Assembly: GCF_900108185.1 (NCBI RefSeq)
Contig: NZ_FNVA01000007.1
Span: 310,001-374,000 of the forward strand
DNA: 64,000 nucleotides
Direction: 5' to 3'
From: Bryocella elongata
Lineage (GTDB): Bacteria > Acidobacteriota > Terriglobia > Terriglobales > Acidobacteriaceae
Shown: positions 46,912-56,219 of the stretch, one piece after another
How positions within the stretch are numbered: the stretch's first letter is position 1
Layout: each line of letters opens with the position of its first letter
Notes under the pieces: model-generated
Database searches by the model: none
Seen by the model: only the letters and a program-made list of their open reading frames with translations
Told to the model about the DNA's origin: nothing
Translations under genes and position numbers: made by a program

Positions 46912-47778
46912 CTAGTACGGTGCTTGGGAAGAGTCCGAAGCGAGGAAAGCCAATAGTTGGCGCGCAAAGGATTCATGCCACTGAAACAACGATCCGTGCC
47001 CAGCATCCGGATAGATAAGCAGCATGGCATTCGGCAGATTCTCGACCAGTCGATACGAATTGGAGGCCGGAATCATCTCGTCCTGGACTCCGTTCACGAC
47101 GAGCGTCGGCTGCCGAATTTGTCTCAGGTCTGCGAACGGTTCACCCTTCTGTACTTCCCATTCCCGGAATGCGGCCAACTGAGCCTGAGCAACATCAGGT
47201 CCGGAGGCGGGCTCTCGGTCATCCTTCCGTTCGTCGAGACGCCTGATGAACTCTCCACCCGCTCGCTGGCTCGCTTCACTCGGCGCAAAGAAGACCTTCT
47301 GGAGGATCTGATAACCCTTGAGGCTCCGATCCTGAAAGTATCGCCCGAGGCTGGGCTTGTCGAGATGCATGATGTCCGTTCCACCACGTGGCGCCGTTCC
47401 CACGAGGACAATCTTCCGAAATGCATTCGGGTTATTGAGAGCGATCTGCTGCGCGATCATCCCGCCGAGGGAGAAGCCGAGGACGTCACAACTCTGAATC
47501 TCCAATGCTTCCAGAAAGACCTGAACGTGCTCAGCCATCTCATGAACAGTCTTCGGAACCACACCGGTTGAGCGGCCGATGCCGGCGTTATCGAACACGA
47601 TGAGATCACGTTCCTTCGCCAGTGCGTCAGTCATGGCTGGATCCCAATTGTCGAGCGTACCGGTGAAGTGCTGGAGCAATAGCAATGGGCATTGAGATGC
47701 CTTTCCGAAGCGGCGGTACGCGTATGTCTCTTTGCTCGTAGCCAGCAAGAGCGTCTTGGCCGTTGTGCTGATTGACAT
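46912..47778 (-). CDS. Alpha/beta hydrolase (serine type)
   Basis: 288 residues, cytosolic, with the alpha/beta-hydrolase fold: oxyanion region LLQHFTGT, FDNAGIGRSTG, nucleophile elbow GFSLGG (Ser about 102), acid in VNGVQDEMIP and His in DAGHGSLFQ. The His-Phe in place of the usual His-Gly at the oxyanion turn is a feature of a subgroup often annotated as peroxidase-like or ester hydrolases. It lies downstream of two AraC genes on the same strand and may be their target. Confidence 0.85.
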   Translation of the reverse strand: MSISTTAKTLLLATSKETYAYRRFGKASQCPLLLLQHFTGTLDNWDPAMTDALAKERDLIVFDNAGIGRSTGVVPKTVHEMAEHVQVFLEALEIQSCDVLGFSLGGMIAQQIALNNPNAFRKIVLVGTAPRGGTDIMHLDKPSLGRYFQDRSLKGYQILQKVFFAPSEASQRAGGEFIRRLDERKDDREPASGPDVAQAQLAAFREWEVQKGEPFADLRQIRQPTLVVNGVQDEMIPASNSYRLVENLPNAMLLIYPDAGHGSLFQWHESFARQLLAFLASDSSQAPY

Positions 47779-47832
47779 GATTGGATCGTCCTCCTGTTTC
47801 CTGGCGCGTGCGCATTCCCGCGCCCTGCTGCG

Positions 47833-48801
47833 TTACACGGTGGCGCGCTGGTCTGCGAGACAATCTGCCTTCGGTCTATGCGCCTCAGGCACCTGGAGAC
47901 GAAAGCGTCGACGATACCTACCTGGTGGCAAACCAACCACCCGTCTGAAGCTCTCGGTGAACGTCTGCTGGTCGGCATAGCCGATTGCGACTGCGATTTC
48001 AGTCAGGCTCGCGGACGACGCGACCAGTAACTGCTGTGCACGCGCAACTCGTGTCTCTAATAGATACTTGTGAAATGAACAGCCAAAGCTTTGGCGGAAC
48101 GCTCGACCAAAATGTGCGACCGATAGACCACATCGCTCCGCCAACCCATCCATCGATAGGCTCTGACCTAGCGGGTCATCCAGGGCCTCGGAGATCGTCC
48201 GCTTGTGTCTCGGTGAGAGGCCACCGGTAAAGCGTTCTTCCGTAGGATTTGTCATCCCGTATCGATCAAGCAAGTGAGAGTAGAGGGTCAAGGTGAAATA
48301 CTCTGCGACGTCCTTCGGGCACCGTTGCTTCGCGAGCAGTATCGGGCGGGCGGCTCTGGACAGAGTTGTGAGCGTGGCATCAGGACCGAAACTTGGAGCG
48401 CTCAGCACCCCAGTCCTGGGTGGATTGCTTCGCTGCGCAAACGCACGAAGCGCAGCCCGTGATACCTCGTAGCGGATGATCTCACCGTCTAACGCGCTTA
48501 GATTGGTGGCAGTCGATCGGGGGGGTAAGAGGAACAGTTCCCCTGGATGTAGAAGGGCTTCTTTCCGCGAGCCATCTGGTAGATACAGCATGATGGAACT
48601 TGGGCATTTCGCATCTACCTGAACCAGGGCAGCAAAGGATTGCGGAGATACCGTCAGTATGTCACCGGCGGGTAATGTTGAGATTCTCAGAGATGCCTCC
48701 GTGGCAGGGCGACCAGTTCGAGAGGATTTCCCTCGGTCACCCACTGCATTGAGCGAAAGCGTGAAGCTGGTACTCGGGAGTTTGGCTTTTTGCTCTGTCA
48801 T
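47833..48801 (-). CDS. AraC-family transcriptional regulator, gene 2 of a tandem pair
   Basis: 322 residues from ATG 48801; the frame is open upstream to 49200 but overlaps the previous gene. An N-terminal cupin-like region (LRISTLPAGDILTVSP, LHPGELFLLPP) is followed by a C-terminal AraC domain with two HTHs (LSMDGLAERCGLSVAHFGRAF and LTEIAVAIGYADQQTFTESFRR, ending VVGLPPGRYRRRF). It begins 13 bases after the stop of the other AraC gene. Probably regulates the adjacent alpha/beta-hydrolase gene. Confidence 0.88.
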   Translation of the reverse strand: MTEQKAKLPSTSFTLSLNAVGDRGKSSRTGRPATEASLRISTLPAGDILTVSPQSFAALVQVDAKCPSSIMLYLPDGSRKEALLHPGELFLLPPRSTATNLSALDGEIIRYEVSRAALRAFAQRSNPPRTGVLSAPSFGPDATLTTLSRAARPILLAKQRCPKDVAEYFTLTLYSHLLDRYGMTNPTEERFTGGLSPRHKRTISEALDDPLGQSLSMDGLAERCGLSVAHFGRAFRQSFGCSFHKYLLETRVARAQQLLVASSASLTEIAVAIGYADQQTFTESFRRVVGLPPGRYRRRFRLQVPEAHRPKADCLADQRATV

Positions 48802-48814
48802 AGATGCCGTCAAC

Positions 48815-49663
48815 TCATGCGCCTGCGAATCCGGAGGAGTTCGATTGTGCTGGTGGTGGGTTCGCACTCCTTCTCCACAACCTCGGAGGAACACCTGTGA
48901 TGGCAGTGAACCGCCGTGTAAAGCTCGACTGGTCCGCAAAGCCACAATCGAGGGCAATTTGGGAGATTGGATCGCTCGATTCCTGCAGACGCGACTTTGC
49001 TTCTTTGATTCGCTGGTGGATCCGATAACGATGGAGCGGCATCCCGTACGTCGTTTTGAACAGTTTGGAGAAATGGCACACCGAAAGCCGACAACGACGA
49101 GCAATCTGCGACACTGAAGCGCATTCACCCGTCGCTGGGGCCAACGCTTCCATAAGAGCAGAAAGTTGCCACTCCTCGAATCCGCAACGATCCTTCCCAT
49201 CGTCGCCAGCTTGCAGATACCCCAAGCGCGCGCAGAGCAGTTTGGTCATACAGGCTGCAACGTATGAACGCTGACTCCGAAGGGGAAGGCACGTCATAAG
49301 GCTTACGGCAAGCTCACCAACTATCGCGTCGTCAATGCGAATGCGATGTTGGGTTGCTGCGGATGAACTCGCGCGAAAGTTCACATTAAGGAGTGTTTTG
49401 TGGATTCGAAGATCCAGAACTCCCGTTGGATTTGACCTGACATCAAAGGCTGTCGTTGCCGCAGCTGGCTGGCTTTCGAATGACACGGTGCAGCGAAACA
49501 AGAATGCTTCTTGGAAGGTTGGCCTCGCAATGACTCTGTCACGCGGAGCGATTCGCAATTCCGTCGCTTTGTCATTTCGCCATATGTGAAACGGAAACGC
49601 GTCGAACTTTTCACGTGAGCGTTCCATCGGCGTCATGGGACGGTTCTGGACATCCTTGGGCAT
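48815..49663 (-). CDS. AraC-family transcriptional regulator, gene 1 of a tandem pair
   Basis: 282 residues from ATG 49663 (CAGGAG about 7 bases upstream); the frame is open to 49747. The AraC domain is at the C-terminus: VSQIARRCRLSVCHFSKLFK, then PISQIALDCGFADQSSFTRRFT and ITGVPPRLWRR. The N-terminal part (HIWRNDKATELRIAPRD, LDLRIHKTLLNVNF) differs from gene 2, so the pair is not a recent duplication. The two are probably cotranscribed. Confidence 0.87.
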   Translation of the reverse strand: MPKDVQNRPMTPMERSREKFDAFPFHIWRNDKATELRIAPRDRVIARPTFQEAFLFRCTVSFESQPAAATTAFDVRSNPTGVLDLRIHKTLLNVNFRASSSAATQHRIRIDDAIVGELAVSLMTCLPLRSQRSYVAACMTKLLCARLGYLQAGDDGKDRCGFEEWQLSALMEALAPATGECASVSQIARRCRLSVCHFSKLFKTTYGMPLHRYRIHQRIKEAKSRLQESSDPISQIALDCGFADQSSFTRRFTAITGVPPRLWRRSANPPPAQSNSSGFAGA

Positions 49664-49857
49664 ATGGGGCTCCTGTCTCAGTTCGCTCCCAACGGGAACT
49701 TGCACTTCCCATGCTGCCCTTAGGAACATTGACTCGATAAGCCTCAAAGGGATTCAGAGCGCTACCCTCTTTAGTAGGTAGTCGAGGCTGCGAAGCGCCG
49801 TAGAGACATCGCAATCATGCATTCGATCCGCCGAAGATGGGAAGATCTCTGCGACGG

Positions 49858-50577
49858 TCACTCCGAAAAGAATGGATTCTGCAGGCGAATGCGGGCTAGA
49901 GGCTCGCCAGGAAGCTCTTGCCCGGCAGCATCGCATGACACAATCTCGTGCGTCAGTGGTAGCAAGATGCCGTTTATCTCTTGGTAGCAGGAAGCGTAAT
50001 CGGCACAGCCTGTACCCTCGGCTCTCCCCGGTGTGTACCGAGTCCGCCTCAGTAGCCTATCCGCACCGTAGTAGGCATATTGCACACGTGAAGGCACCTC
50101 CAGTTCTGGCGGAAACCCAATTCTGACGACGCGCCATGTCTCGTCCTTCTCATGCCAAGGTTCGATCTCTTCTACCGTGAACCCTGGGCTCGTATATAGA
50201 AACGGGGCAGTAACGCAATGTCGAATTGCGAAGCCAAGCACGAACGCGGTCCGTGGCAGATCCAAGTTTCCTTCGGAGCAAGTGACCCATGGTGTTCTCT
50301 CGGAAACTGGAAAGATCTTTGGCTGGCCACCCGGGCGAGCGAGGAATGAGACGAGATCGGGCTCGACCATAATGTAATCACCGGATATGTCCGTTAGAAA
50401 GACGATGCGCTGCTGCCGCAAGGAAAAGAACGCTCGGCGTGGCGGAATCTCGTTCGATGACGCTGGAGGAGGGCAAATGTGTCCCTCCATCTGAATTTCG
50501 GTGACGAGGTCAGAGAGTGTATTCCACCGTCCCAATCCGCCGTGAGCTTCGACAACTTCATCAAGCAGGCTAGACAC
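49858..50577 (-). CDS. Conserved hypothetical protein
   Basis: 239 residues, no signal peptide or membrane helix. It opens with LLDEVVEAHGGLGRWNTLSD, a pattern shared by a family of about 240-260 residue proteins I have seen in soil bacteria. It then has beta-rich parts (RRAFFSLRQQRIVFLTDIS, YAYYGADRLLRRTRY) and ends EPLARIRLQNPFF. The layout resembles LolA/LolB-like lipid-binding beta-cups, which is a guess. A single gene on the minus strand. Confidence 0.6.
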   Translation of the reverse strand: MSSLLDEVVEAHGGLGRWNTLSDLVTEIQMEGHICPPPASSNEIPPRRAFFSLRQQRIVFLTDISGDYIMVEPDLVSFLARPGGQPKIFPVSERTPWVTCSEGNLDLPRTAFVLGFAIRHCVTAPFLYTSPGFTVEEIEPWHEKDETWRVVRIGFPPELEVPSRVQYAYYGADRLLRRTRYTPGRAEGTGCADYASCYQEINGILLPLTHEIVSCDAAGQELPGEPLARIRLQNPFFSE

Positions 50578-51021
50578 TCTTCACCTCTCGCTTCGTCGTA
50601 CCGCTCGCCAAGTCCAAACAAAGAACCTGCCAGGTCACCGGCGCCATGCGGATGGGTTGCGATACGCCATGCTAGAACAATCTCCTTTCCACGCTCTTTC
50701 CCGAAAGGTGCGTTCTTCGGAGAAAGCTTCAGTTGTTCGCGTTGCCTCCCTCGCAGGTGAGAAAAGTTGCCTCCGTTGTGCAGACTGCGTTCCACTCTAA
50801 GCGGCCCGGACAGTATCCGGAATCATGCGCCTTTTAGCGAAGGATGAGACTTTCGGCCAAGACCAAAGAGGCGCTGAAACGTACGGTTAGTTGAGGCTCC
50901 CGGCTGTGCGACTTCGCCGGTCCTGCTCTTGAACTCATGGGAGACACTCGAACAATCAAGGGGACCCCGGATGCCAACTCGTCTCATTCGTTCTGTGGTC
51001 GTCGTTAGCTCGGAGTGAGTC
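50578..51021. other. Divergent intergenic region ahead of the efflux operon
   Basis: 444 bases between a minus-strand gene and the TolC-type gene. It should hold the promoter of the four-gene efflux operon. No clear -35/-10 pair or palindromic operator stands out to me. Confidence 0.4.
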
Positions 51022-52500
51022 ATGCCACAGGGCAAAGCCGTGAAGCAAGCAGTATGCCTGGCGTGCTATCTGATGTCGGCAGTACCCGGGACAGTTTTCG
51101 CTCAATGCGCTTCCACTGCTGTCACGGCGAAGGCTGCGCTCGAGTGCGCCGCTCAAAATGTCCCAAGCGACTCCGTGGCAAAGTTAGATCCTTCGAAGGA
51201 CTATTCTCTGGCGGAACTCATCGACATTGCCGAACACAATAATCCAGAGACGCGTGCCGCATGGGAACGCGCGAAGCAGCGCGCGGAGACATTGGGGATC
51301 GCACGAAGCTCGTACTACCCCATCCTCGTCGGCATCGCCACTTTCGCCGATCAGCGGTTCGTCAGTCCATTCCCTGAAGCACTTTTGCCGCGGGGATACT
51401 CCATGGTGGAAACTCCGGTGGCCCAACCTCAGATCGCGCTTCAATACCTCTTATTTGACTTCGGGAAAAGGGGCGGCGAAGTCGCGACGGCGAGAGCGGA
51501 GGCACTGGCGGCCGGATCTCAATTCATACACGCCAATCAGGAGGTCGCGTTCGCGGTATCGAAGTCTTACTACGATCTCTTGACCGCCGAGGAACGGAGC
51601 GAAGCTGCCAGGGCAATTCTCAAAACAGCTCAAACCACGCAAGACGCTGCAGAGGCCAAACTTCAGAATGGGCGTGCCACGTTGCCTGACGTGCTCAACG
51701 CTAGGGCGGAGACGGCACAAGCGAATTTTGATCTGGCTTCTGCGGACGGTCAGGAGCAGATTGCCCGAGTCGCTTTAGCAGAGGAACTGGGCGCGGAGCC
51801 CTCGCCAGACATTCGCATCGACGCGACGAAAAACGCGCCCCTTCCCGACATGCTGGACCTTCCAATCAAAGCACTCGTAGACCGTGCAATAGCGGATCGC
51901 CCCGACTTACAGGCGCAGATGCTTGAAGTTCAAGCCGCCGATCAGGAGATTAGAGTTGCCAAGGGCGCCTACCGCCCCAGTATTGTTCTCTCCGGCGATG
52001 TGGCGCAAACCGCGATCTGGCCAACCGCAGATAATTCGGGCCTCGGTTCTGCAAACGAACCTACCTGGACAGTATCGCTCGGTATCCAGTGGCGGATCTT
52101 TGACGGGGGAGCACGGAAGAATGAACTCGCCATAGCTCATTCGAAGAGACGCGAGGCAGGTGACACCTTCCGTGATCTGCGCGACCGAGCGCAGCGCGAG
52201 GTGTGGACGAGTTACATCGCGTTTCAGACGGCTGAGCGGCAACAGCAAGCCGCAGTGGCCCTGTTGCATTCCGCCAATGAATCGTACAGCTCCTCGCTGG
52301 ACGCATACCAAAGCGGGGTGAAGAACCTGGTCGATGTCGTCACGGCGGAGAAGCAGTTAGCCCTGGCCCGCCTTTCCTCCGTGAGTGCACGGTCTCAGCT
52401 ACTGCTGCAAGCTGTACAGCTGGAATTCACGACGGGAAACCTTCTGCGAAATCTTCCTCCCGCGACTAGATCTCAGAAACAGGATGGCCTATCACAATGA
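51022..52500 (+). CDS. TolC-family outer-membrane efflux channel (MdtP-like)
   Basis: 492 residues. A signal peptide (about 1-28, ending VFAQ) is followed by the TolC repeat structure: two long coiled-coil halves (SLAELIDIAEHNNPETRAAW, QIALQYLLFDFGKRGGEV; then LVDRAIADRPDLQAQMLE, IQWRIFDGGARKNEL) and the linker VKNLVDVVTAEKQL. It forms the outer-membrane exit duct for the adjacent HlyD and FUSC-type proteins. First gene of a four-gene unit; it overlaps the YtcA-like gene (ATGA). Confidence 0.9.
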   Translation: MPQGKAVKQAVCLACYLMSAVPGTVFAQCASTAVTAKAALECAAQNVPSDSVAKLDPSKDYSLAELIDIAEHNNPETRAAWERAKQRAETLGIARSSYYPILVGIATFADQRFVSPFPEALLPRGYSMVETPVAQPQIALQYLLFDFGKRGGEVATARAEALAAGSQFIHANQEVAFAVSKSYYDLLTAEERSEAARAILKTAQTTQDAAEAKLQNGRATLPDVLNARAETAQANFDLASADGQEQIARVALAEELGAEPSPDIRIDATKNAPLPDMLDLPIKALVDRAIADRPDLQAQMLEVQAADQEIRVAKGAYRPSIVLSGDVAQTAIWPTADNSGLGSANEPTWTVSLGIQWRIFDGGARKNELAIAHSKRREAGDTFRDLRDRAQREVWTSYIAFQTAERQQQAAVALLHSANESYSSSLDAYQSGVKNLVDVVTAEKQLALARLSSVSARSQLLLQAVQLEFTTGNLLRNLPPATRSQKQDGLSQ

Positions 52501-52760
52501 TGGTTCGTCGCAAGCAAGTCATCATCTTGGCTCCGTGCACCCTCTGTATCGGCTGTAGCCGCGCGCCCTCGATTTCGGTTGTCGGATCATTCTTTCCGGT
52601 ATGGATGTTGTGCCTCTTGATTGGAACGGTTCTGACGTTTGTGGCGCGAATCCTGCTTGTGCGGTCCAGGCTCGAGACGGAAGTGGGGCCTTTGGCTTTG
52701 TTCTACCCCTCTCTGCTCACTCTCTGCGCCTGCCTGCTGTGGCTGATCTTCTTCCGATAG
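52497..52760 (+). CDS. ytcA: YtcA-family small membrane lipoprotein
   Basis: 87 residues with a lipobox-like LCIGC at about 16-20, PSISVVGSFFPVWMLC and two membrane helices, ending LLWLIFF. This matches the pattern of E. coli YtcA, a short lipoprotein encoded beside mdtNOP. Its role is unknown; E. coli context suggests an accessory part of the pump. It overlaps the TolC-like gene stop and is 10 bases from the HlyD-like gene. Confidence 0.75.
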   Translation: MMVRRKQVIILAPCTLCIGCSRAPSISVVGSFFPVWMLCLLIGTVLTFVARILLVRSRLETEVGPLALFYPSLLTLCACLLWLIFFR

Positions 52761-52770
52761 GAGTACACGA

Positions 52771-53970
52771 ATGCCCACCGATCCAGGGATACCAAAGCGC
52801 CGTCAAGTGGGTCGCATCCTCCAACTCGTGGTCGTTTCGCTCGCCGTCGTTTTGCTTGTTCTCGTCGTGCTCGCAACGGATCGCAACCCACGCACTGACG
52901 ATGCAAGCGTACGAGCTAACCTCATCGAGATCGCTCCGGAAGTCAGCGGGCGCCTCGCGGAGCTTCCGGTCAAGGACAACACGTTCGTCAAGCAAGGCAG
53001 CCTGCTTTTTGTGATTGACCCACGCGATTATGAATACGCTTTGCGGCAAGCGCTGTCAGACCAGGACAATCTTGAGCAACGTATCTCGGACGCCCGGAGG
53101 AAGATCGCTGCCCAAAACAGCGCTGTGGGTGCGGCTCGTGCTGCAGTCCTGAACACCACGACGGGCGTCAAGACAGCCGGCAGCGGAATTGCGGTTGCTC
53201 AAGCGACTGTATCGAGGGCTAAAGCTGCCACGATTGCTGCGGAGGCGCGTTGGCGCTACGCGCAGAATGACTTACATCGGCTGGAACCATTGCTAACGAA
53301 GCAGTACGTCACAATCGATCAAGTTGATCTCGCGAGGACGGCCGTAGACACCGCTCGGAGTGCATACGATGAATCACTTGCTGCCCTCAGCGAAGCCCAG
53401 GCGCAAGAGACGCAGGCGAAACTTCGTCAACAATCCGCGAGCGATCAAGCGACGCAATCCGAAGCGCTCCTTGGGCAAGCTCTGCACGTCGTCGACACGC
53501 TGGATATCCTGATGTCGATGCGGCCTTCGCTTGCTGCGAAGGTGGACCGTGCGCGCCTCGATCTGGAACGATGCAGAGTCGTAGCTCCGTTTGATGCGTA
53601 TGTGACCAACATGAACATCTCCGAGGGCGCGTATGCGAAGCCCGGCTCTCCGATGTTCACCCTGATCGACTCACGGAATTGGTATGTCATCGCCAATTAC
53701 CGGGAAGGCAAGATCAAGAACATCCGTATAGGAGACCCTGTCGATCTTTACTTGATGGGACATCCCGATCGCAAGTTTCGTGGAAAAGTCGAAAGCGTCG
53801 GCTTTGGTGTGTTGCCGGAGGACGGAAAGGTTGTTGGGGGCCTACCGGATGTTGATCGCACCTTGAACTGGGTACATCTGTCGACCCGATTTCCCGTCCG
53901 TATTCGCGTCGAAGACCCGGATCCTGAGTTGTTTCGCATCGGTGCGACTGCGGTAACGGTTGTGCGATGA
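52771..53970 (+). CDS. mdtN: HlyD/EmrA-type membrane-fusion protein (MdtN-like)
   Basis: 399 residues: one N-terminal membrane helix (QLVVVSLAVVLLVLVVLAT), then a biotinyl-lipoyl half (VRANLIEIAPEVSGRLAEL, VKQGSLLFVIDPRDYEYAL). A long alpha-hairpin coiled coil (about 95-230) follows, and the second lipoyl half with its barrel (CRVVAPFDAYVTNMNISEG, IANYREGKIKNIRIGDPVDL). It links the inner-membrane pump to the TolC duct. The stop overlaps the next gene. Confidence 0.88.
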   Translation: MPTDPGIPKRRQVGRILQLVVVSLAVVLLVLVVLATDRNPRTDDASVRANLIEIAPEVSGRLAELPVKDNTFVKQGSLLFVIDPRDYEYALRQALSDQDNLEQRISDARRKIAAQNSAVGAARAAVLNTTTGVKTAGSGIAVAQATVSRAKAATIAAEARWRYAQNDLHRLEPLLTKQYVTIDQVDLARTAVDTARSAYDESLAALSEAQAQETQAKLRQQSASDQATQSEALLGQALHVVDTLDILMSMRPSLAAKVDRARLDLERCRVVAPFDAYVTNMNISEGAYAKPGSPMFTLIDSRNWYVIANYREGKIKNIRIGDPVDLYLMGHPDRKFRGKVESVGFGVLPEDGKVVGGLPDVDRTLNWVHLSTRFPVRIRVEDPDPELFRIGATAVTVVR

Positions 53971-56036
53971 ATAACCGCACCCGGTATCTGCCATCGCTCA
54001 GAGATAGGCCTTTCATCGAACGCCTCTGGAGGGATCTGCAGCCGACGCCAGGCCGTCTTGCCAGAGCATTGCGAATCACGCTTGCAACGGTTCTCCTCCT
54101 GACGATCATGCTGGTACTCCAGATGCCTTTCATGGCATACGGGCTCTACGCCATCTTTGTCGCAGCCGTCGAGAGTCCATCGGCCTCGCTTCAGACCGGC
54201 ATCGCGCTGGTCGGCACTGGCACGATCGCCGTCGGTATTGAACTGTTGCTAGTCTCTCTGACCGATAACGATCCAATCGCACGGGTCCTCAGTGTGACGA
54301 TCGTGACCTTCCTTGGGGGAATGATTGTTGGGTGTACGACCAAGCCCAACCTGGGGGCAAGCTGGGGCCTTCTATTCTGTCTCCTTATCGCTACGTGGGA
54401 TCGCCATGTATCCGAGACAGTTCTCGTGAGCAACTCGCTATGGCTCCTGGCCGCGTTGTCACTCTCAGTGCTTTGCACTGTCTCCGTCGAATACATCTTC
54501 GGGAGCCGGACTCCCGTGGATGATCTCCGGAGGCAATTCGCCCTACGGTACCGCTCGCTGGCTTCGTTATTTGCCGCTTGCAGCGAACAGGTGCCAGTTG
54601 CGACGCGGCATGAAGCAGCGAGCGCGGTGTCGCGCTTGGCTGTTGCCGGCGCCAATGGGATGCTTGATCTCTATCACGCGATCGTGGATCGGAATTTTCC
54701 GGCCAAATCGCTGCCCGCAAACGTGCAGCTCCGCATCATGGTGTTAGCACGTCTCATGGATGAAGCTGCCGCCTTTGGGTTCAAGGACGAGGCGGTCTCA
54801 GATTCACTTTTTCAGCGACGCTGCAAACGTCTGGCAGCAACATGCACGGAACTGGCGGCCGAAGCTGGGAACCCATCGCAGCCGGCTTATGAGAATCGCG
54901 AGGCCGGAGACCGTCTACTGTCCAGGATCGAAGAATTGGTGGATTTCCTCTGTCTCCCTCCGGACGCGAAGGAGCGGCTGCCCCATCAACGCCTCAGGTT
55001 GGTTCCGACCAGGAAGATTCCATTGATCATTCCAGGTGCGATGAGAAAGCCTGAGAATGTCGCGTTTGCTCTGAAGATCAGCCTTTGTGCGACGATCTGC
55101 TACATCGTCTATCACGCAGTCGATTGGCCTGGAATTTCAACTTCGGTTACGACAGTCATGGTCACCGGACTCAGTACGACCGCAGCTATGAAGCAGCGCC
55201 TTAGCTTTCGCCTGATGGGATCGATCACGGGAGGTTTGCTCCTCGGGCTGGGTGTGATCGTTTTCCTATTCCCGTTCATGGACTCCATTACAGCGCTGGT
55301 CGTACTGGTCGGCATCGTGGCATTCGGTATAGCGTGGATCTCCGGTGGTACGCGCTTCGCTCTGGTCGGTGCGAACATTGCGTTTGCCTTCTATTTTGTG
55401 GCCTTGGCAGGTCCTCGAGCTGCAACAGAACTCGCGCCTGCCCGGGATCGCCTGTTCGGCATTCTGCTGGCGATCCTGGTGATGTGGGTTGTGTTCGATT
55501 GGATCTGGCCGGTTCGCACGGTGACAACAATGAGAGGGATCCTTGCTTCAACGCTCAAGAATGCCTCCGATCTTGTCAGCCTGTGGCTCGCAGGAACTCC
55601 GAACGGGGGGAAGAATCAAGAAGAGACTCTGCGTCGGAGGATAGGGTCAGATCTGGCAGCCCTACGGGTCTTAGATGAGACAGTGGAGTACGACCTTGGA
55701 GCCGGTCCTGACGATCAAACTGTGACGAGCGATCTGATCGTTGAGGCCTCGCTTTCCACCGCGGCCTTGGCTTGGGGCCAGGTACTTTTCTTGAATGACC
55801 TCGCAGAAGATTTGCGACTGAAAGACCAAGTGGATCCGGGGTTATGGACTGCGGTCGGCAACGGGCTTGTTGCTATGGCTTCGGCGGTCAGTTCGGGTGC
55901 ACAGAATGTCCTTCCGAATATTGAGTGGCCGATGCCGGAAGCCGCGTCAAATGAATACGAACGGACCCTGCTTGCTCGCTATAGAAACATCAGGATGTTG
56001 GTTTCGGAGCTTCTTGAGCGTAATGCAGCGTCATGA
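53967..56036 (+). CDS. mdtO: FUSC-family inner-membrane exporter (MdtO/AaeB-like)
   Basis: 689 residues with two FUSC-type membrane domains: helices around 38-170 (ITLATVLLLTIMLVLQMPF, YAIFVAAVESPSASLQTGI) and 365-510 (VAFALKISLCATICYIVYH, IVFLFPFMDSITALVVLVG, WISGGTRFALVGANIAFAFY), joined and followed by cytosolic helical parts. FUSC proteins export aromatic acids or similar small molecules. Gene order TolC, YtcA, HlyD, FUSC equals the E. coli ytcA-mdtNOP set with the channel gene moved to the front. Confidence 0.88.
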   Translation: MNNRTRYLPSLRDRPFIERLWRDLQPTPGRLARALRITLATVLLLTIMLVLQMPFMAYGLYAIFVAAVESPSASLQTGIALVGTGTIAVGIELLLVSLTDNDPIARVLSVTIVTFLGGMIVGCTTKPNLGASWGLLFCLLIATWDRHVSETVLVSNSLWLLAALSLSVLCTVSVEYIFGSRTPVDDLRRQFALRYRSLASLFAACSEQVPVATRHEAASAVSRLAVAGANGMLDLYHAIVDRNFPAKSLPANVQLRIMVLARLMDEAAAFGFKDEAVSDSLFQRRCKRLAATCTELAAEAGNPSQPAYENREAGDRLLSRIEELVDFLCLPPDAKERLPHQRLRLVPTRKIPLIIPGAMRKPENVAFALKISLCATICYIVYHAVDWPGISTSVTTVMVTGLSTTAAMKQRLSFRLMGSITGGLLLGLGVIVFLFPFMDSITALVVLVGIVAFGIAWISGGTRFALVGANIAFAFYFVALAGPRAATELAPARDRLFGILLAILVMWVVFDWIWPVRTVTTMRGILASTLKNASDLVSLWLAGTPNGGKNQEETLRRRIGSDLAALRVLDETVEYDLGAGPDDQTVTSDLIVEASLSTAALAWGQVLFLNDLAEDLRLKDQVDPGLWTAVGNGLVAMASAVSSGAQNVLPNIEWPMPEAASNEYERTLLARYRNIRMLVSELLERNAAS

Positions 56037-56219
56037 TCGTTTGACCGAACCCAGGGGCGTTCCAGCAGTAGACTGACAGCTATGAGCTGCGACTGATGGG
56101 AGATTGAGTTGGAGTGATTTCATCGGCACGCCACAGGGGGCGCCTCGAAACCTGTTACAAGAGAAACCGCCCGACACATGTTGCGCCCGGGGGGTGCGTT
56201 GGAAGTATTCAGATCACTC

